Shown here piece after piece: positions 16,428-25,926 of a stretch of DNA of 64,000 nt. Below the pieces are notes generated by a model. The model searched no databases and was not told the DNA's origin. It saw only the letters and a list, made by a program, of their open reading frames with translations. Source of the stretch: Bacillus solitudinis (GTDB taxonomy: Bacteria; Bacillota; Bacilli; Bacillales; Bacillaceae_D); assembly GCF_002797395.1 (NCBI RefSeq), contig NZ_KZ454943.1:4551637-4615636 (forward strand). Direction: 5' to 3'. Made by a program: the position numbers and the translations under genes. Within the stretch, counting starts at the first letter, position 1. The number at the start of each line of letters is the position of its first letter.

Positions 16428-17096
16428 ATGAAAGAACGTCATGTACTTGTTATATTCCCCCATCCTGATGATGAAGCCTTTGGTGTTTCAGGCACACTCG
16501 CTAAGTATAGTAGCGAAGGAACTCCTATTACATACGCCTGTTTAACATTAGGAGAAATGGGACGCAACTTAGGAAATCCGCCCTTTGCTACAAGAGAATC
16601 ACTTCCTGTCATTCGTAGAAAAGAGTTATTACAAGCTGCAGAGGCAATCGGAATTTCAGATTTAAGAATGCTAGGCTTCCGAGATAAGACGATTGAATTT
16701 GAAGACGATAGAAAACTTACAACCCTTTTTTACGACCTCCTTGTTGAGTTATCACCATCGCTTGTTATTACATTTTACCCTGGGTACTCTGTACATCCTG
16801 ACCATGATGCCACTGGGCGCGCGGTCGTTCGCGCTGTAAAAAAAATAGAAAAGCATAAGCGTCCAACCCTACATTGTGTTGCTTTCTCCAACAATCATGA
16901 AGCAGAAATCGGCACTCCTGATGTAATAGTGGATGTTTCTGCTTATTCTAACCAAAAAATCGCAGCAATGAAAGCTCACTTATCACAAACCGCTTGGATG
17001 CTTCAAGATATGGAACCGAAATGGATAGCCGGAGACGAAGAGGCCTTAAATTGGTTATATACTGAACGTTTCTGGACCTATTCGTATGATGATTAA
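16428..17096 (+). CDS. bshB2: Bacillithiol biosynthesis deacetylase BshB2
   Basis: A 222-residue zinc-dependent LmbE/PIG-L family deacetylase. FPHPDDEAFG (residues 10-19) carries the metal ligands His12 and Asp15 and the catalytic Asp14; the third ligand is in SVHPDHDATGR. It removes the acetyl group from GlcNAc-malate in bacillithiol synthesis. The association with YojF identifies it as the BshB2 (YojG) type. AAGGAAGGAGAT lies before the ATG. BrxC at 41107 belongs to the same thiol system. Confidence 0.94.
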   Translation: MKERHVLVIFPHPDDEAFGVSGTLAKYSSEGTPITYACLTLGEMGRNLGNPPFATRESLPVIRRKELLQAAEAIGISDLRMLGFRDKTIEFEDDRKLTTLFYDLLVELSPSLVITFYPGYSVHPDHDATGRAVVRAVKKIEKHKRPTLHCVAFSNNHEAEIGTPDVIVDVSAYSNQKIAAMKAHLSQTAWMLQDMEPKWIAGDEEALNWLYTERFWTYSYDD

Positions 17097-17100
17097 GAGC

Positions 17101-17143
17101 AAAGGGTGTCCTTAAGGTCCAAACGACTGCAATACCCTTTTAT
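17101..17143 (+). terminator. Possible terminator after bshB2
   Basis: AAAGGGT and ACCCTTT with a long loop, followed by TATAT, directly after the bshB2 stop codon. The stem is short, so this is tentative. Confidence 0.4.
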
Positions 17144-17191
17144 ATTGACAAACCTCCAACCTTAGTTGCACCGATAGACAGGTAAAATCGC

Positions 17192-17220
17192 TTGTTTAAT
17201 CGATAGTGAAAAGGTATCAT
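17192..17220 (+). promoter_or_regulatory. Candidate promoter of the ArsR-type regulator
   Basis: TTGTTT and TATCAT with a 17-base spacer, about 38 bases before the start codon. Confidence 0.4.
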
Positions 17221-17257
17221 AGATTATAAGCATTTTATAAATACGATGGAGGCCTAT

Positions 17258-18178
17258 ATGCAGTTAGATATCTCCACAGAGTCTCTCCCTGTTTACGAGG
17301 CTCTCGCTAGTAAAGTTCGTTTATCTGTCATTCATTTTTTGTCAGAACGTTCGATGAATATTAAAGCGCTCGCTGATGCGGTTAACTTAAGTAGCGCAAT
17401 TATGACCATGCACATAAAAAAATTAGAAAAAGCCAATATTATCCGTACAGAAATGGTTCCTGGCAAAGCAGGCGTGCAAAAACTTTGTATTTTAAATGTA
17501 GAAAAAATCGAAATTTTATTCCCGACTCTACTCTCACAAAAACGGGAATATCATGAAACTGAACTTTCTGTCGGTCATTATACCGATTTCGATGTCGTTC
17601 CAACATGTGGGCTTGCTACAACTGAAACGTATATTGGTGAATTTGATGAGGCGAGATTTTTTTTAGATCCTGCACGCGTGGATGCAAAAATTCTCTGGTT
17701 TAAACAAGGCTTTGTGGAATACAAAACACCAAACTTCCTCCTCTCAACGCAATTACCTAAAGAACTTGAAGTATCAATGGAATTGTCATCTGAAGCCCCA
17801 TTCACAAATGAAAATTGGCCTTCAGATATTAGCTTTATTTTAAATAATATTTCTTTAGGTAAATGGACGAGTCCCGGAGATTTTGGTGATAGTCGCGGAA
17901 AATACACACCACAATGGTGGCCAAAAGTTATAAATCAATATGGTCTTCTTAAGGTTCTCAGGATTACCAAAAAAGGTACATTCATCGATGGAACGAAGAT
18001 TTCTAACGTAACTATTGCGGACGTCTCTATTCGGGATAAACAATGGACATTTCGAATTGCTGTTGATGAGAATGCTGAACACGTTGGCGGCGTGACGTTA
18101 TTTGGAAAAGGGTTTGGTAACTACAATCAAGATATCCTTTTCCGACTTTTTTATGAAAAGGAAACAACAAATCACTAA
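17258..18178 (+). CDS. ArsR-type winged-helix regulator with long C-terminal domain
   Basis: A 306-residue protein with an N-terminal winged helix (about 10-75: YEALASKVRLSVIHFLSER, ALADAVNLSSAIMTMHIKKLEKANII) of the ArsR type, followed by a domain of over 200 residues that may bind a ligand; its sequence (FFLDPARVDAKILWF, GKWTSPGDFGD) looks like a beta-rich sensor. No cysteine-based metal site is seen. I start at 17258, where GGAGG is five bases upstream. It converges with the GH43 gene and heads the arabinose region, so control of plant-polysaccharide genes is the most likely role. Confidence 0.8.
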   Translation: MQLDISTESLPVYEALASKVRLSVIHFLSERSMNIKALADAVNLSSAIMTMHIKKLEKANIIRTEMVPGKAGVQKLCILNVEKIEILFPTLLSQKREYHETELSVGHYTDFDVVPTCGLATTETYIGEFDEARFFLDPARVDAKILWFKQGFVEYKTPNFLLSTQLPKELEVSMELSSEAPFTNENWPSDISFILNNISLGKWTSPGDFGDSRGKYTPQWWPKVINQYGLLKVLRITKKGTFIDGTKISNVTIADVSIRDKQWTFRIAVDENAEHVGGVTLFGKGFGNYNQDILFRLFYEKETTNH

Positions 18179-18189
18179 ATGCAAACAAA

Positions 18190-18232
18190 AAAAACAGCCA
18201 AAAGCTTCTAATAAGCTTTTGGCTGTTTTTAT
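18190..18232. terminator. Bidirectional terminator between the ArsR-type regulator and GH43 region
   Basis: AACAGCCAAAAGCTT and AAGCTTTTGGCTGTT form a 15-base perfect stem with A-run before and T-run after, so it can end transcription from either side. Confidence 0.9.
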
Positions 18233-18302
18233 ACATTTTCAGTCCCGTTTAATCAAACAACAGGAGGATAATTAACCTGCGCATTGAGCTTTTGAACAGA
18301 TT

Positions 18303-19262
18303 CTAATAAGATATTTCTTTTTTCGGTTTACCAAACACAGGAAACCCATTGTCGTCCCATTTAAATATCTGTGCATGCATATGACGATTTGGATCATCTA
18401 GTGGATTCCCTTTAATCTCCTTATAGTCTCGCGCATGGTAAACAATCACATCTTCTTTCCCATCCTCCGTCACTGTAAAGCTATTATGTCCCGGCCCATA
18501 CAATCCTTCTTGCTCATCCGTCTGAAAGACTGGAACTGAGGACTTAGACCATGATTCCGGTTCTAAAAGATTGCTAGATTCATCTGCAGATAATAAACCC
18601 ATACAATAGTGATAATCAGTTGCACTGGCAGAATAAGCTATAAATACTTTTCCATGTCTAATTATAACAGCAGGCCCTTCATTTACAAGATAACCAACTC
18701 TCTCCCATTCATATTCAGGGGTAGAGATCATTACTTGTTCTCCCGTGATCGTCCACGGATTGGACATTTCAGCAATATATAAATTGGAGTTACCTTTAAT
18801 CTTCGGGTCTTTTTGTGGCCAAACCAAATATCTTTTCCCATGATGTTCAAATGTTGTTGCATCCAATGAAAAAGATTCCCACTTTGTTTTTAATTGACCT
18901 TTTTCTATCCAACTCCCCTCCAAAGGATTGGAAGCATCATTTTCAAGAACATACATCCGGTGGTCATATAAATCTTCTCTCGATCCCGCTACTCGACCTG
19001 CTGCAAAGTAAATATACCATTTCCCCTCTACATGATGAAGTTCTGGCGCCCATATATTTGCACTCATTTCTCCACTCTCATGTTTCTTCCAGGCAACGAC
19101 CTTCTCAGCATCCTTCAATCCCGAAATGGTTTTCGAACGTCTTAATTCAATTAAATCAAATTCAGGTACTGACCCTGTAAAATAATAAAAACCATCCGTA
19201 TGCTTATATACCCACGGATCTGCCCTCTGCTCAACAATCGGATACTTTAAATCAACTGCCAT
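18303..19262 (-). CDS. Glycoside hydrolase family 43, likely intracellular alpha-L-arabinofuranosidase or xylosidase
   Basis: A 319-residue single-domain GH43 enzyme. The five-bladed propeller catalytic residues are visible: Asp15 in EQRADPWVY (general base), the Asp of SLDATTFEHHGK, and the Glu of VNEGPAVI (general acid). No signal peptide, so it probably acts on imported arabino-oligosaccharides. The start at 19262 is chosen because GGAG is nine bases upstream; an ATG three codons earlier overlaps the ribosome site. It lies next to araR and the araDBA operon, which points to arabinose-containing substrates. Confidence 0.9.
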   Translation of the reverse strand: MAVDLKYPIVEQRADPWVYKHTDGFYYFTGSVPEFDLIELRRSKTISGLKDAEKVVAWKKHESGEMSANIWAPELHHVEGKWYIYFAAGRVAGSREDLYDHRMYVLENDASNPLEGSWIEKGQLKTKWESFSLDATTFEHHGKRYLVWPQKDPKIKGNSNLYIAEMSNPWTITGEQVMISTPEYEWERVGYLVNEGPAVIIRHGKVFIAYSASATDYHYCMGLLSADESSNLLEPESWSKSSVPVFQTDEQEGLYGPGHNSFTVTEDGKEDVIVYHARDYKEIKGNPLDDPNRHMHAQIFKWDDNGFPVFGKPKKEISY

Positions 19263-19306
19263 AAATGTCATCTCCTTTAACCTTATTATTTAATATTATT
19301 AATCTA

Positions 19307-19322
19307 TTAATATAAATATTAA
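19307..19322. promoter_or_regulatory. AT-rich inverted repeat upstream of the GH43 gene
   Basis: TTAATAT AA ATATTAA, a 7-base-arm inverted repeat about 45 bases before the start codon, in the promoter region. No AraR box is visible here, so this may be the operator of the nearby ArsR-type regulator; in AT-rich DNA it may also be chance. Confidence 0.3.
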
Positions 19323-19396
19323 CACTTTGAAATTGATTTTCCAAGTGAATTTATTTCTTTCTCCTAGTATCTTAAAAATCTTGACTCGTTCATAAT

Positions 19397-19430
19397 AAAA
19401 GAACTCTTTCTCAACAAAAAGAGTTCTTTG
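19397..19430 (-). terminator. Terminator of araR
   Basis: AAAAGAACTCTTT and AAAGAGTTCTTT stem just past the araR stop, with TTTT following on the minus strand. Confidence 0.8.
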
Positions 19431-19432
19431 TG

Positions 19433-20557
19433 CTAATCTATTTTCTCAGTTGAAATTCGTCCTCTTACTGAGTTTCTAATAACTAATCGTGGTTCATACA
19501 TAAAGGACTCGATTTGCTGGCTTGTTTGAACTGGTGAATGCCTTTGTTGAATTAATTGGTCAATCATCCATGCTGCCTTTTGCCCCATCTTATGCTGAGG
19601 GTGCTGAATCGTCGTTAATTTCACCTCAGACGCTTGCGCTAAAAACGAGTCATCATACCCAATAAGCGACATTTCTTCTGGGACTTGAACACCATGTTCT
19701 CTTAATACATCTAATAAAGTAAGCGCAAGTTGATCATTATAACTAATTAACGCTGTTGGTCGCTCGGATGGATTACTAAGAAGTTTGGTTAATTCTTTTC
19801 TAGGCTTTTCTTTCTTTTCTTCAGTCGTGTAGGTAATGATGTTTTTCGGATTTAAAGGGATTCCATATTGGCGATGAGCTTTAACGTATCCTTTCAGCCT
19901 TTTTCCTCCTTGGAGGTCGTCTGTTTTAAAAAAACCGATAATATCCTTATGACCTAGGTTAATTAAGTACTCGGCTTGAATGAATCCTCCCTTTTCGTCA
20001 TCCAAAACTAAACTAATCGGGTCAAGTTCATCATAGACAGCATTAATCATAATATAAGGAATATTTAATCGTTCAAAATTAAAAAAATAATTTATATTTG
20101 GTGAGGCATATGCACTTTTTGTCGGTTCAATAATCATGCCATCAAATTGCTGAGCTAAAATTGTTTCAAGGAAATACTTCTCTTTTTCTACATCATTATT
20201 TGTACTAAACACACTGACTTGGTACCCATTTTCACTGAAATATGACTCGGCACCGCGTATAATAGTTGGAAAAATATAATCAGATATATAGGTTGTAATG
20301 ATAGCAATTCTCTTAGATGCAGATGGATGATGGGTCTCCTCCAATTTACGTTCTGCACAAAAGGTTCCAGATCCTTGCGAACGATAGAGCCATCCTTCAT
20401 GGACAAGTTCACCAATCGCTTTTCTCGTGGTATGACGACTCACACCGAACTGTTTCATTAATTCATTTTCAGAATGTATCTTTTGATTAGGTCGGAAGGT
20501 CCCATCAAGGATTTTCGACTTAATCGCTTGCTTAACCATATTGTATTTTGTCTGCAT
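19433..20557 (-). CDS. araR: Arabinose operon repressor AraR
   Basis: A 374-residue GntR/LacI chimera as in B. subtilis AraR. The N-terminal GntR-type winged helix is KYNMVKQAIKSKILDGTF ... FGVSRHTTRKAIGELVHEGW (about 4-70), and the rest is a LacI/PurR-type sugar-binding domain (IAIITTYISDYIFPTIIRGAE, SLIGYDDSFLAQ). It represses arabinose genes and is released by L-arabinose. An AraR-like operator at 20605-20620 in its own leader indicates autoregulation, and another lies in the araDBA promoter. Confidence 0.95.
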   Translation of the reverse strand: MQTKYNMVKQAIKSKILDGTFRPNQKIHSENELMKQFGVSRHTTRKAIGELVHEGWLYRSQGSGTFCAERKLEETHHPSASKRIAIITTYISDYIFPTIIRGAESYFSENGYQVSVFSTNNDVEKEKYFLETILAQQFDGMIIEPTKSAYASPNINYFFNFERLNIPYIMINAVYDELDPISLVLDDEKGGFIQAEYLINLGHKDIIGFFKTDDLQGGKRLKGYVKAHRQYGIPLNPKNIITYTTEEKKEKPRKELTKLLSNPSERPTALISYNDQLALTLLDVLREHGVQVPEEMSLIGYDDSFLAQASEVKLTTIQHPQHKMGQKAAWMIDQLIQQRHSPVQTSQQIESFMYEPRLVIRNSVRGRISTEKID

Positions 20558-20604
20558 TGTGTCACACCTCTTCGTTGCACATCAACTTTGTCTAATCATT
20601 TTAA

Positions 20605-20620
20605 ACTTATCCGTACAACT
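20605..20620. promoter_or_regulatory. AraR operator upstream of araR
   Basis: ACTTATCCGTACAACT on the plus strand resembles the B. subtilis AraR consensus ATTTGTACGTACAAAT. It lies just downstream of an extended -10 (TGG TATGAT) on the araR strand, a position suited to autorepression. Confidence 0.65.
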
Positions 20621-20690
20621 ATCATACCATATAAAGAGACGTCTTTTATCATGAAGATTCCATCTTTGCATCCCTTCAAAAACTAAAAAA

Positions 20691-20728
20691 CGAAGCTTTG
20701 TATGCGAACATACAAAGCTCCGCTTCTC
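20691..20728 (-). terminator. Terminator of the araDBA operon
   Basis: On the minus strand AGCTTTGTATG ... CATACAAAGCT, flanked by GAAGC/GCTTC, is followed by GTTTTTT; 14 bases after the araA stop. Confidence 0.9.
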
Positions 20729-20741
20729 TAAACATGAATGC

Positions 20742-22229
20742 TTAGAATTTACGAGCAATTTCATTCCATTTTAGTTCATTACGGAACGGAATCATCTTCA
20801 AATCCTTATCAATAATTACACATTCAATATCTGTCATTACAGACCAATCGTATAACTGGTCAACCGAGACCTCAAATGAGAAGACCGTATGGTGAGCTCC
20901 TCCAGCGTATATCCATGCCTCTGCAGATTCGCTTAATGAAGGTTCTGGCTTCCATAATACTTGTGCTACTGGAAGATTTGGCATTGGTTGTTGCGGTTCA
21001 ACAGCATTTACAGTATTTACAACCAAACGCATACGCCCACCCATATCAACGAGTGATGCATTTAAAGCTGCACCTGCTGCTCCATCAAATACCATACGAG
21101 CTGGGTCGTCTTTCCCGCCAATTCCTAGTGGATGAACCTTAATCTTTGGCTTGTTCGCAGCCACAGTTGGACATACTTCAAGCATATGAGATCCGAGTAC
21201 AAGCTCATTACTTGGATCTAAATGATAGGTGTAATCCTCCATGAATGAAGTTCCTTTATTATTAGCCATAATTTTCATAACGCGAAGCAATGCCGCTGTT
21301 TTCCAATCACCTTCACCTGCAAAACCGTATCCATCTTCCATTAATCGTTGGACAGCTAGTCCGGGAAGCTGCTTCATCCCATGAAGAACTTCAAAGGACG
21401 TGGTAAATGCTTGGAATCCACCTTCTTCTAGGAACGATCTCAATCCAATTTCAATTCGAGCTTGCTCTAAAATAGAATCTTGATAAGCTCCTGGCTTTAG
21501 CCCTTCAGGATCAATTTCATACAATTCTTGATATTTATCAAATAATTCTTTTACTTCGCTATCTGAAACTGCATTTACATATTCAACAAGATCCCCAACT
21601 CCAAAACCTGAAATCGACCAACCGAATTTAATTTGCGCCTCAACCTTGTCACCTTCTGTAACAGCTACTTCACGCATATTATCTCCGAAACGAGCGATTT
21701 TAAGATTCTTGCTCTCAGTTACACCAACAGCCGTTTGCATCCAATCAGCCATACGAGCATGTACATTTTTATCTTGCCAATGACCAACAACGACTTTACG
21801 GCCAATATTCATACGCGTTCCAATAAATCCATACTCTCTATCACCATGAGCAGATTGATTCAAGTTCATAAAATCCATATCAATTTTATCCCAAGGAATA
21901 TCACGGTTATATTGCGTGTGCAGGTGAAGAAGCGGCTTATTTAAGATAGATAAACCAGCAATCCACATTTTTGCAGGTGAGAACGTGTGCATCCATGTAA
22001 TAATCCCCGCACAATTATCATCCGTATTTGCATCGACACATAAGCGACGAATCGAATCTGAATTCTTCAGAACTGGTTTGAAGACAATTTTAAATGGGAA
22101 GTTACCTTCTTTGTTCAATCCGTCTGTAATATGACTTGAATGTTCTGCTACTTGCTGAAGGGCTTCATCCCCGTAAAGATCCTGACTTCCTGTAATAAAC
22201 CAAAACTCATATGGCTTTACTTTTAACAT
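20742..22229 (-). CDS. araA: L-arabinose isomerase
   Basis: A 495-residue protein of normal family length. MLKVKPYEFWFITGSQDLYGDE is the characteristic N-terminus, and MHTFSPAKMWIAGL, GFAGEGDWKTAALLR and the SHMLEVCPTV region hold the conserved manganese-binding and catalytic glutamates and histidines. It converts L-arabinose to L-ribulose. It is the last gene of araDBA, 34 bases after araB, and is followed by a strong terminator. Confidence 0.97.
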   Translation of the reverse strand: MLKVKPYEFWFITGSQDLYGDEALQQVAEHSSHITDGLNKEGNFPFKIVFKPVLKNSDSIRRLCVDANTDDNCAGIITWMHTFSPAKMWIAGLSILNKPLLHLHTQYNRDIPWDKIDMDFMNLNQSAHGDREYGFIGTRMNIGRKVVVGHWQDKNVHARMADWMQTAVGVTESKNLKIARFGDNMREVAVTEGDKVEAQIKFGWSISGFGVGDLVEYVNAVSDSEVKELFDKYQELYEIDPEGLKPGAYQDSILEQARIEIGLRSFLEEGGFQAFTTSFEVLHGMKQLPGLAVQRLMEDGYGFAGEGDWKTAALLRVMKIMANNKGTSFMEDYTYHLDPSNELVLGSHMLEVCPTVAANKPKIKVHPLGIGGKDDPARMVFDGAAGAALNASLVDMGGRMRLVVNTVNAVEPQQPMPNLPVAQVLWKPEPSLSESAEAWIYAGGAHHTVFSFEVSVDQLYDWSVMTDIECVIIDKDLKMIPFRNELKWNEIARKF

Positions 22230-22263
22230 GTTTATTCCTCCTCTTATAATCTAGATAATTTTA

Positions 22264-23925
22264 TTAACCTTGACGAATCGCTTTTAATCTTTTCATTACA
22301 TCATTTTCACCACGACCAAAATAATCATGCAATGTTGAATATTCTTGGTATAGTTTTTCATAAATAGCGACGTTCTCTGGAATTGGCTCAAACGCTTCAT
22401 CTTTCACTCGTGCCATCTTCTTTGCTGCTTCGACAATGCTATCGTAGCCACCCTTATCTGCACCTGCTGCAACAGCTCCAAACATCGCTGCTCCAAGTGC
22501 TGGTGTTTGCTTAGAATCCGCTACCTTGATTGGACGATTTGTTACATCTGCATAAATTTGCATTAACAAACGGTTCTTTTGTGGTAAGCCTCCACACGCA
22601 TAAAGCTCTTCAACTGGTACACCATTTTGATGGAAGGCATCAACGATTTTACGTGTACCAAATGCGGTTGCTTCAAGTAAAGCGCGATAAATTTCCTCAG
22701 GCTTTGTTAATAAGGTCATGCCAACTATCAATCCGCTTAGTTCTGTATCCACTAAAACAGAGCGATTTCCATTCCACCAGTCTAAAGCAAGTAAGCCTGA
22801 TTGCCCTGGCTTATACTTCGAAGCTTCTTGTTCCAACCAAACATGAATATTGACGCCAGCTTTTTCTGCTTCTTCTTTTACATACGCAGGTACGGCATTT
22901 TCAACATACCATGCAAAAATATCACCAACTGCAGATTGACCAGCCTCATAACCTAGATACCCAGGAATAATTCCGTCTTCAACAACCCCGCACATACCTT
23001 CTACTTGGTTTTCTTCGGTACCTAAAAGCATGTGACAAATTGATGTACCCATAGCCATTACTAGCTTACCAGGCTCAGTCACTCCTACTCCAGGCACTGC
23101 AGCATGAGCATCAACATTTCCAACCGCAACCGCAATTCCAGCTTTCAAGCCCATAAGTGAGGCCATCTCCTCTGAGAGTTCCCCCGCTTTTGTCCCTAAA
23201 GGAAGAATCTCCCCACGAAGCTTAGTTTCCGTTAAGTTTTCAAGTCGTGGATCAAGAGCTTTAAAGAAATCTTTTGAAGGATAACCATCTTTTTTATGCC
23301 AATTTGCCTTATAGCCAGCAGTACAACTGTTTTTTGTAATATTTCCTGTCATTTTGAAAACGACCCAATCTGTTGCTTCAAGGAATTGGTCAGTCAAATC
23401 ATAGATTTCGCTATCTTCATTAAGTATTTGCCATATTTTTGCCAACATCCACTCAGAAGAGATTTTCCCACCATATCGAGGCAAGAACGTTTCTCCACGT
23501 TTTTCAGCAATCTCATTTATTAAATTGGCTTCTTCTTGACCTGCATGATGCTTCCATAACTTTAACCAGCTATGAGGTCTTTCTGCAAGTTCAGGTTTAA
23601 AGCATAGTGGTTCACCTTTATCGTCAACTGGGAGCATTGTGCACGCAGTGAAGTCAATACCAAGGCCAATCACATCCTCTGGGTTAATTCCTGATTCTTT
23701 TATTACAGCAGGGACTGAAGTTGTTAGTACCTCTATGTAGTCACGTGGATGCTGAAGTGCCCACTCATGCTCAAGCTTGATACCCGATTCAGGTAAACGT
23801 TCATCAATGACACCATGTCGATATTCTGTTACGTGGTCAGCAACCTCTGTTCCATCGTGTAAATCAACAAGTACAGCACGACCAGAACCCGTTCCATAAT
23901 CGACCCCAATAGTATACTTTTTCAT
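22264..23925 (-). CDS. araB: Ribulokinase
   Basis: A 553-residue FGGY-family kinase. The N-terminal phosphate loop ([16 protein letters not shown]) and [13 protein letters not shown] are typical of AraB, with the C-terminal nucleotide site in [20 protein letters not shown]. It phosphorylates L-ribulose to L-ribulose 5-phosphate with ATP. It is the middle gene of araDBA, 22 bases after araD. Confidence 0.97.
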   Translation of the reverse strand: MKKYTIGVDYGTGSGRAVLVDLHDGTEVADHVTEYRHGVIDERLPESGIKLEHEWALQHPRDYIEVLTTSVPAVIKESGINPEDVIGLGIDFTACTMLPVDDKGEPLCFKPELAERPHSWLKLWKHHAGQEEANLINEIAEKRGETFLPRYGGKISSEWMLAKIWQILNEDSEIYDLTDQFLEATDWVVFKMTGNITKNSCTAGYKANWHKKDGYPSKDFFKALDPRLENLTETKLRGEILPLGTKAGELSEEMASLMGLKAGIAVAVGNVDAHAAVPGVGVTEPGKLVMAMGTSICHMLLGTEENQVEGMCGVVEDGIIPGYLGYEAGQSAVGDIFAWYVENAVPAYVKEEAEKAGVNIHVWLEQEASKYKPGQSGLLALDWWNGNRSVLVDTELSGLIVGMTLLTKPEEIYRALLEATAFGTRKIVDAFHQNGVPVEELYACGGLPQKNRLLMQIYADVTNRPIKVADSKQTPALGAAMFGAVAAGADKGGYDSIVEAAKKMARVKDEAFEPIPENVAIYEKLYQEYSTLHDYFGRGENDVMKRLKAIRQG

Positions 23926-23947
23926 GAAATATCACTCCTACTCAAAC

Positions 23948-24643
23948 TTATTTTTGACCGTAATAGGCATTTGCGCCATGTTTTCTTAAAAAATGCTTGT
24001 CGAGAAGCGTTTGATCCATCGCCTTAGCATTTGGATTTAGAGCAAATGTATTAGTTGCCATTTTAGCAACCTCTTCTAGAACCACCGCATTATGAACAGC
24101 TGTATGCGGATCTTTCCCCCAAGCAAAAGGTGCATGCGCATTAACAAGTACACCTGGAACCATATTTGGGTCAATGTTCTCGCTTTTAAACGTTTCAACA
24201 ATTACATTTCCTGTTTCTAACTCATAAGCCCCTTTTATCTCGTGCTCAGTCATCCGTCTCGTACATGGAATCTCACCATAAAAGTAGTCAGCGTGCGTAG
24301 TACCAAGAGCAGGAATAGGCCGGCCTGCTTGAGCCCAACTAGTTGCACCTGGTGAATGTGTATGCACGATTCCACCGATTTCTGGAAACTCTTTATAAAG
24401 GACGATATGAGTCGCCGTATCTGACGAAGGTTTTAATGAACCTTCAACGACATTTCCATCTAAGTCCACAACAACCATATGTTCTATTTTCATATCTTCG
24501 TATTCCACACCGCTTGGTTTAATAACCACTAAACCTTTTTCACGGTCAATCCCACTAACATTTCCCCATGTAAACGTCACCATCTTGTATGTAGGAAGTG
24601 CTAAGTTTGCGTCTAAAACCGCTTGTTTTAATTCTTCAAGCAT
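23948..24643 (-). CDS. araD: L-ribulose-5-phosphate 4-epimerase
   Basis: A 231-residue class II aldolase-like epimerase. The zinc ligands are visible in [18 protein letters not shown] and LGTTHADYF, with GTWGN-like [10 protein letters not shown] for phosphate binding. It turns L-ribulose 5-phosphate into D-xylulose 5-phosphate for the pentose phosphate pathway. I choose the ATG at 24643 because GGAG is nine bases upstream; a TTG three codons earlier would overlap the ribosome site. It is the first gene of araDBA. Confidence 0.97.
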   Translation of the reverse strand: MLEELKQAVLDANLALPTYKMVTFTWGNVSGIDREKGLVVIKPSGVEYEDMKIEHMVVVDLDGNVVEGSLKPSSDTATHIVLYKEFPEIGGIVHTHSPGATSWAQAGRPIPALGTTHADYFYGEIPCTRRMTEHEIKGAYELETGNVIVETFKSENIDPNMVPGVLVNAHAPFAWGKDPHTAVHNAVVLEEVAKMATNTFALNPNAKAMDQTLLDKHFLRKHGANAYYGQK

Positions 24644-24678
24644 GAATGCCAACTCCTCTCTAATATCACTGTAAGTTC

Positions 24679-24707
24679 ATTATATACTTGTACGGACAAA
24701 TTTTCAC
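24679..24707 (-). promoter_or_regulatory. araDBA promoter with embedded AraR operator
   Basis: On the minus strand GTGAAA (-35) and TATAAT (-10) are 17 bases apart. The spacer is the AraR-like box ATTTGTCCGTACAAGT (24686-24701), so bound AraR would block RNA polymerase directly. Confidence 0.8.
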
Positions 24708-24791
24708 TACTTTTTTTTACTTTTTTTAAAATAACTCATTAAGCTGCAGATACTCTATAAATCCCAATGTATTTCAGCTATTAAATAACTT

Positions 24792-24813
24792 ACCGTACAA
24801 GACCGTACAACTT
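24792..24813. promoter_or_regulatory. Tandem AraR half-site repeats upstream of araDBA
   Basis: CCGTACAA occurs twice, 10 bases apart (24793-24800 and 24803-24810), about 100 bases upstream of the promoter-embedded box. B. subtilis AraR binds paired, spaced operators, so this may be a distal site that supports looping; it is not a good palindrome. Confidence 0.45.
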
Positions 24814-24843
24814 AAAAAGACCACCGCCGAAGGTGATCTTTTT
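24814..24843 (-). terminator. Terminator of the deoR-galM operon
   Basis: On the minus strand AAAAAGATCACC ... GGTGGTCTTTTT, 15 bases beyond the galM stop. Confidence 0.85.
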
Positions 24844-24857
24844 AGATAACTATAGAA

Positions 24858-25895
24858 TTAGCTTATTGTCGTAAAGCGATACGTGGTGTTTGATTTATAA
24901 ACATCATTTTTTTCTAAGATTGCTGAAGCGAACTTAGGGTGATGAATGGAATCTGGGGGACCTTGTGTTTCTAAACAAAGCCCTATGTGTTTGCGCGACT
25001 GACGATTCCGAATCGAGAAGGAATCATCCATTTGATTTCCTGTGTAAAGAACTACACTTGGCTCACTCGTTTCAATGATTAGCTTTCTTCCACTACTTGC
25101 ATCTTCAAGAACAATTTCCTCGTCTTTGTTTTCATCAAGCATAAACGGATGATCATATCCAGATCCAGCTAACAGATTTTGTTTAAAATCTGACTTTGTT
25201 CCATCAATAATTTTTCGACCGGCACGAAAATCAAAACTTGTCCCCTCCACATCAACCAAAGAACCTGACGGCAGAAGATCGTCTCCTAATTCAATAAACT
25301 GGCTACTTTTTAAGGTTAATTGATGATTCAATATATCCTCTTTTAAATCGCCACTTAGATTAAAATAAGTATGGTTCGTTAAGTTAACAATCGTCTTTTT
25401 CGAGGTTTGGGCTTCATATGTAATATCTAGTGTATTATTTGTTAAAGTATAAGTAACTTTCACTTTCAATTCACCAGGATATCCCTCTTCCATATCAGCA
25501 CTGGTGTACGTAAACTCAATCTTATTTTCTTCATTAAATATGGTCGCATCCCATATTACCTTATCAAACCCTTTAGGACCACCATGTAAGTTGTTTTCAC
25601 CGTCGTTCTTTGCTAATTGATACGTTACGCCATCTAACTCGAATGTCGCGTCTTTTATTCTCCCCGCATTTCTACCAATAACTGCTCCAAAATAGGGAGA
25701 ATCCTTTTGATATTCTTCTAATGTATCGAACCCTAATACAACGTTCTCTTTTTTTCCCTTTTCATCAGGTGCTAATAAACCTGTAATAATGCAACCATAA
25801 TCAATACAAGTCATTTCAAGGTCTTTGTTTTTAATTGTGTAGGCTTGAACAACGTTCCCGTCAATTTCTCCAAATTTTGTTTTCGTAATCGCCAT
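24858..25895 (-). CDS. galM: Aldose 1-epimerase (mutarotase)
   Basis: A 345-residue GalM-type enzyme. FGAVIGRNAGRIKDATFELDG, NDGENNLHGGPKGFDKVIW and NLTNHTYFNLSG contain the conserved active-site histidines, and YTGNQ followed by CLETQGPPDSIHHP the catalytic glutamate region. It interconverts alpha and beta sugars, here probably arabinose. The start at 25895 gives the normal length and has GGAAAAGAG upstream; the open frame continues upstream into the regulator gene, which ends 31 bases before this start. Confidence 0.9.
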   Translation of the reverse strand: MAITKTKFGEIDGNVVQAYTIKNKDLEMTCIDYGCIITGLLAPDEKGKKENVVLGFDTLEEYQKDSPYFGAVIGRNAGRIKDATFELDGVTYQLAKNDGENNLHGGPKGFDKVIWDATIFNEENKIEFTYTSADMEEGYPGELKVKVTYTLTNNTLDITYEAQTSKKTIVNLTNHTYFNLSGDLKEDILNHQLTLKSSQFIELGDDLLPSGSLVDVEGTSFDFRAGRKIIDGTKSDFKQNLLAGSGYDHPFMLDENKDEEIVLEDASSGRKLIIETSEPSVVLYTGNQMDDSFSIRNRQSRKHIGLCLETQGPPDSIHHPKFASAILEKNDVYKSNTTYRFTTIS

Positions 25896-25926
25896 CTCTT
25901 TTCCAGCTCCATTTCCACTATTTATC

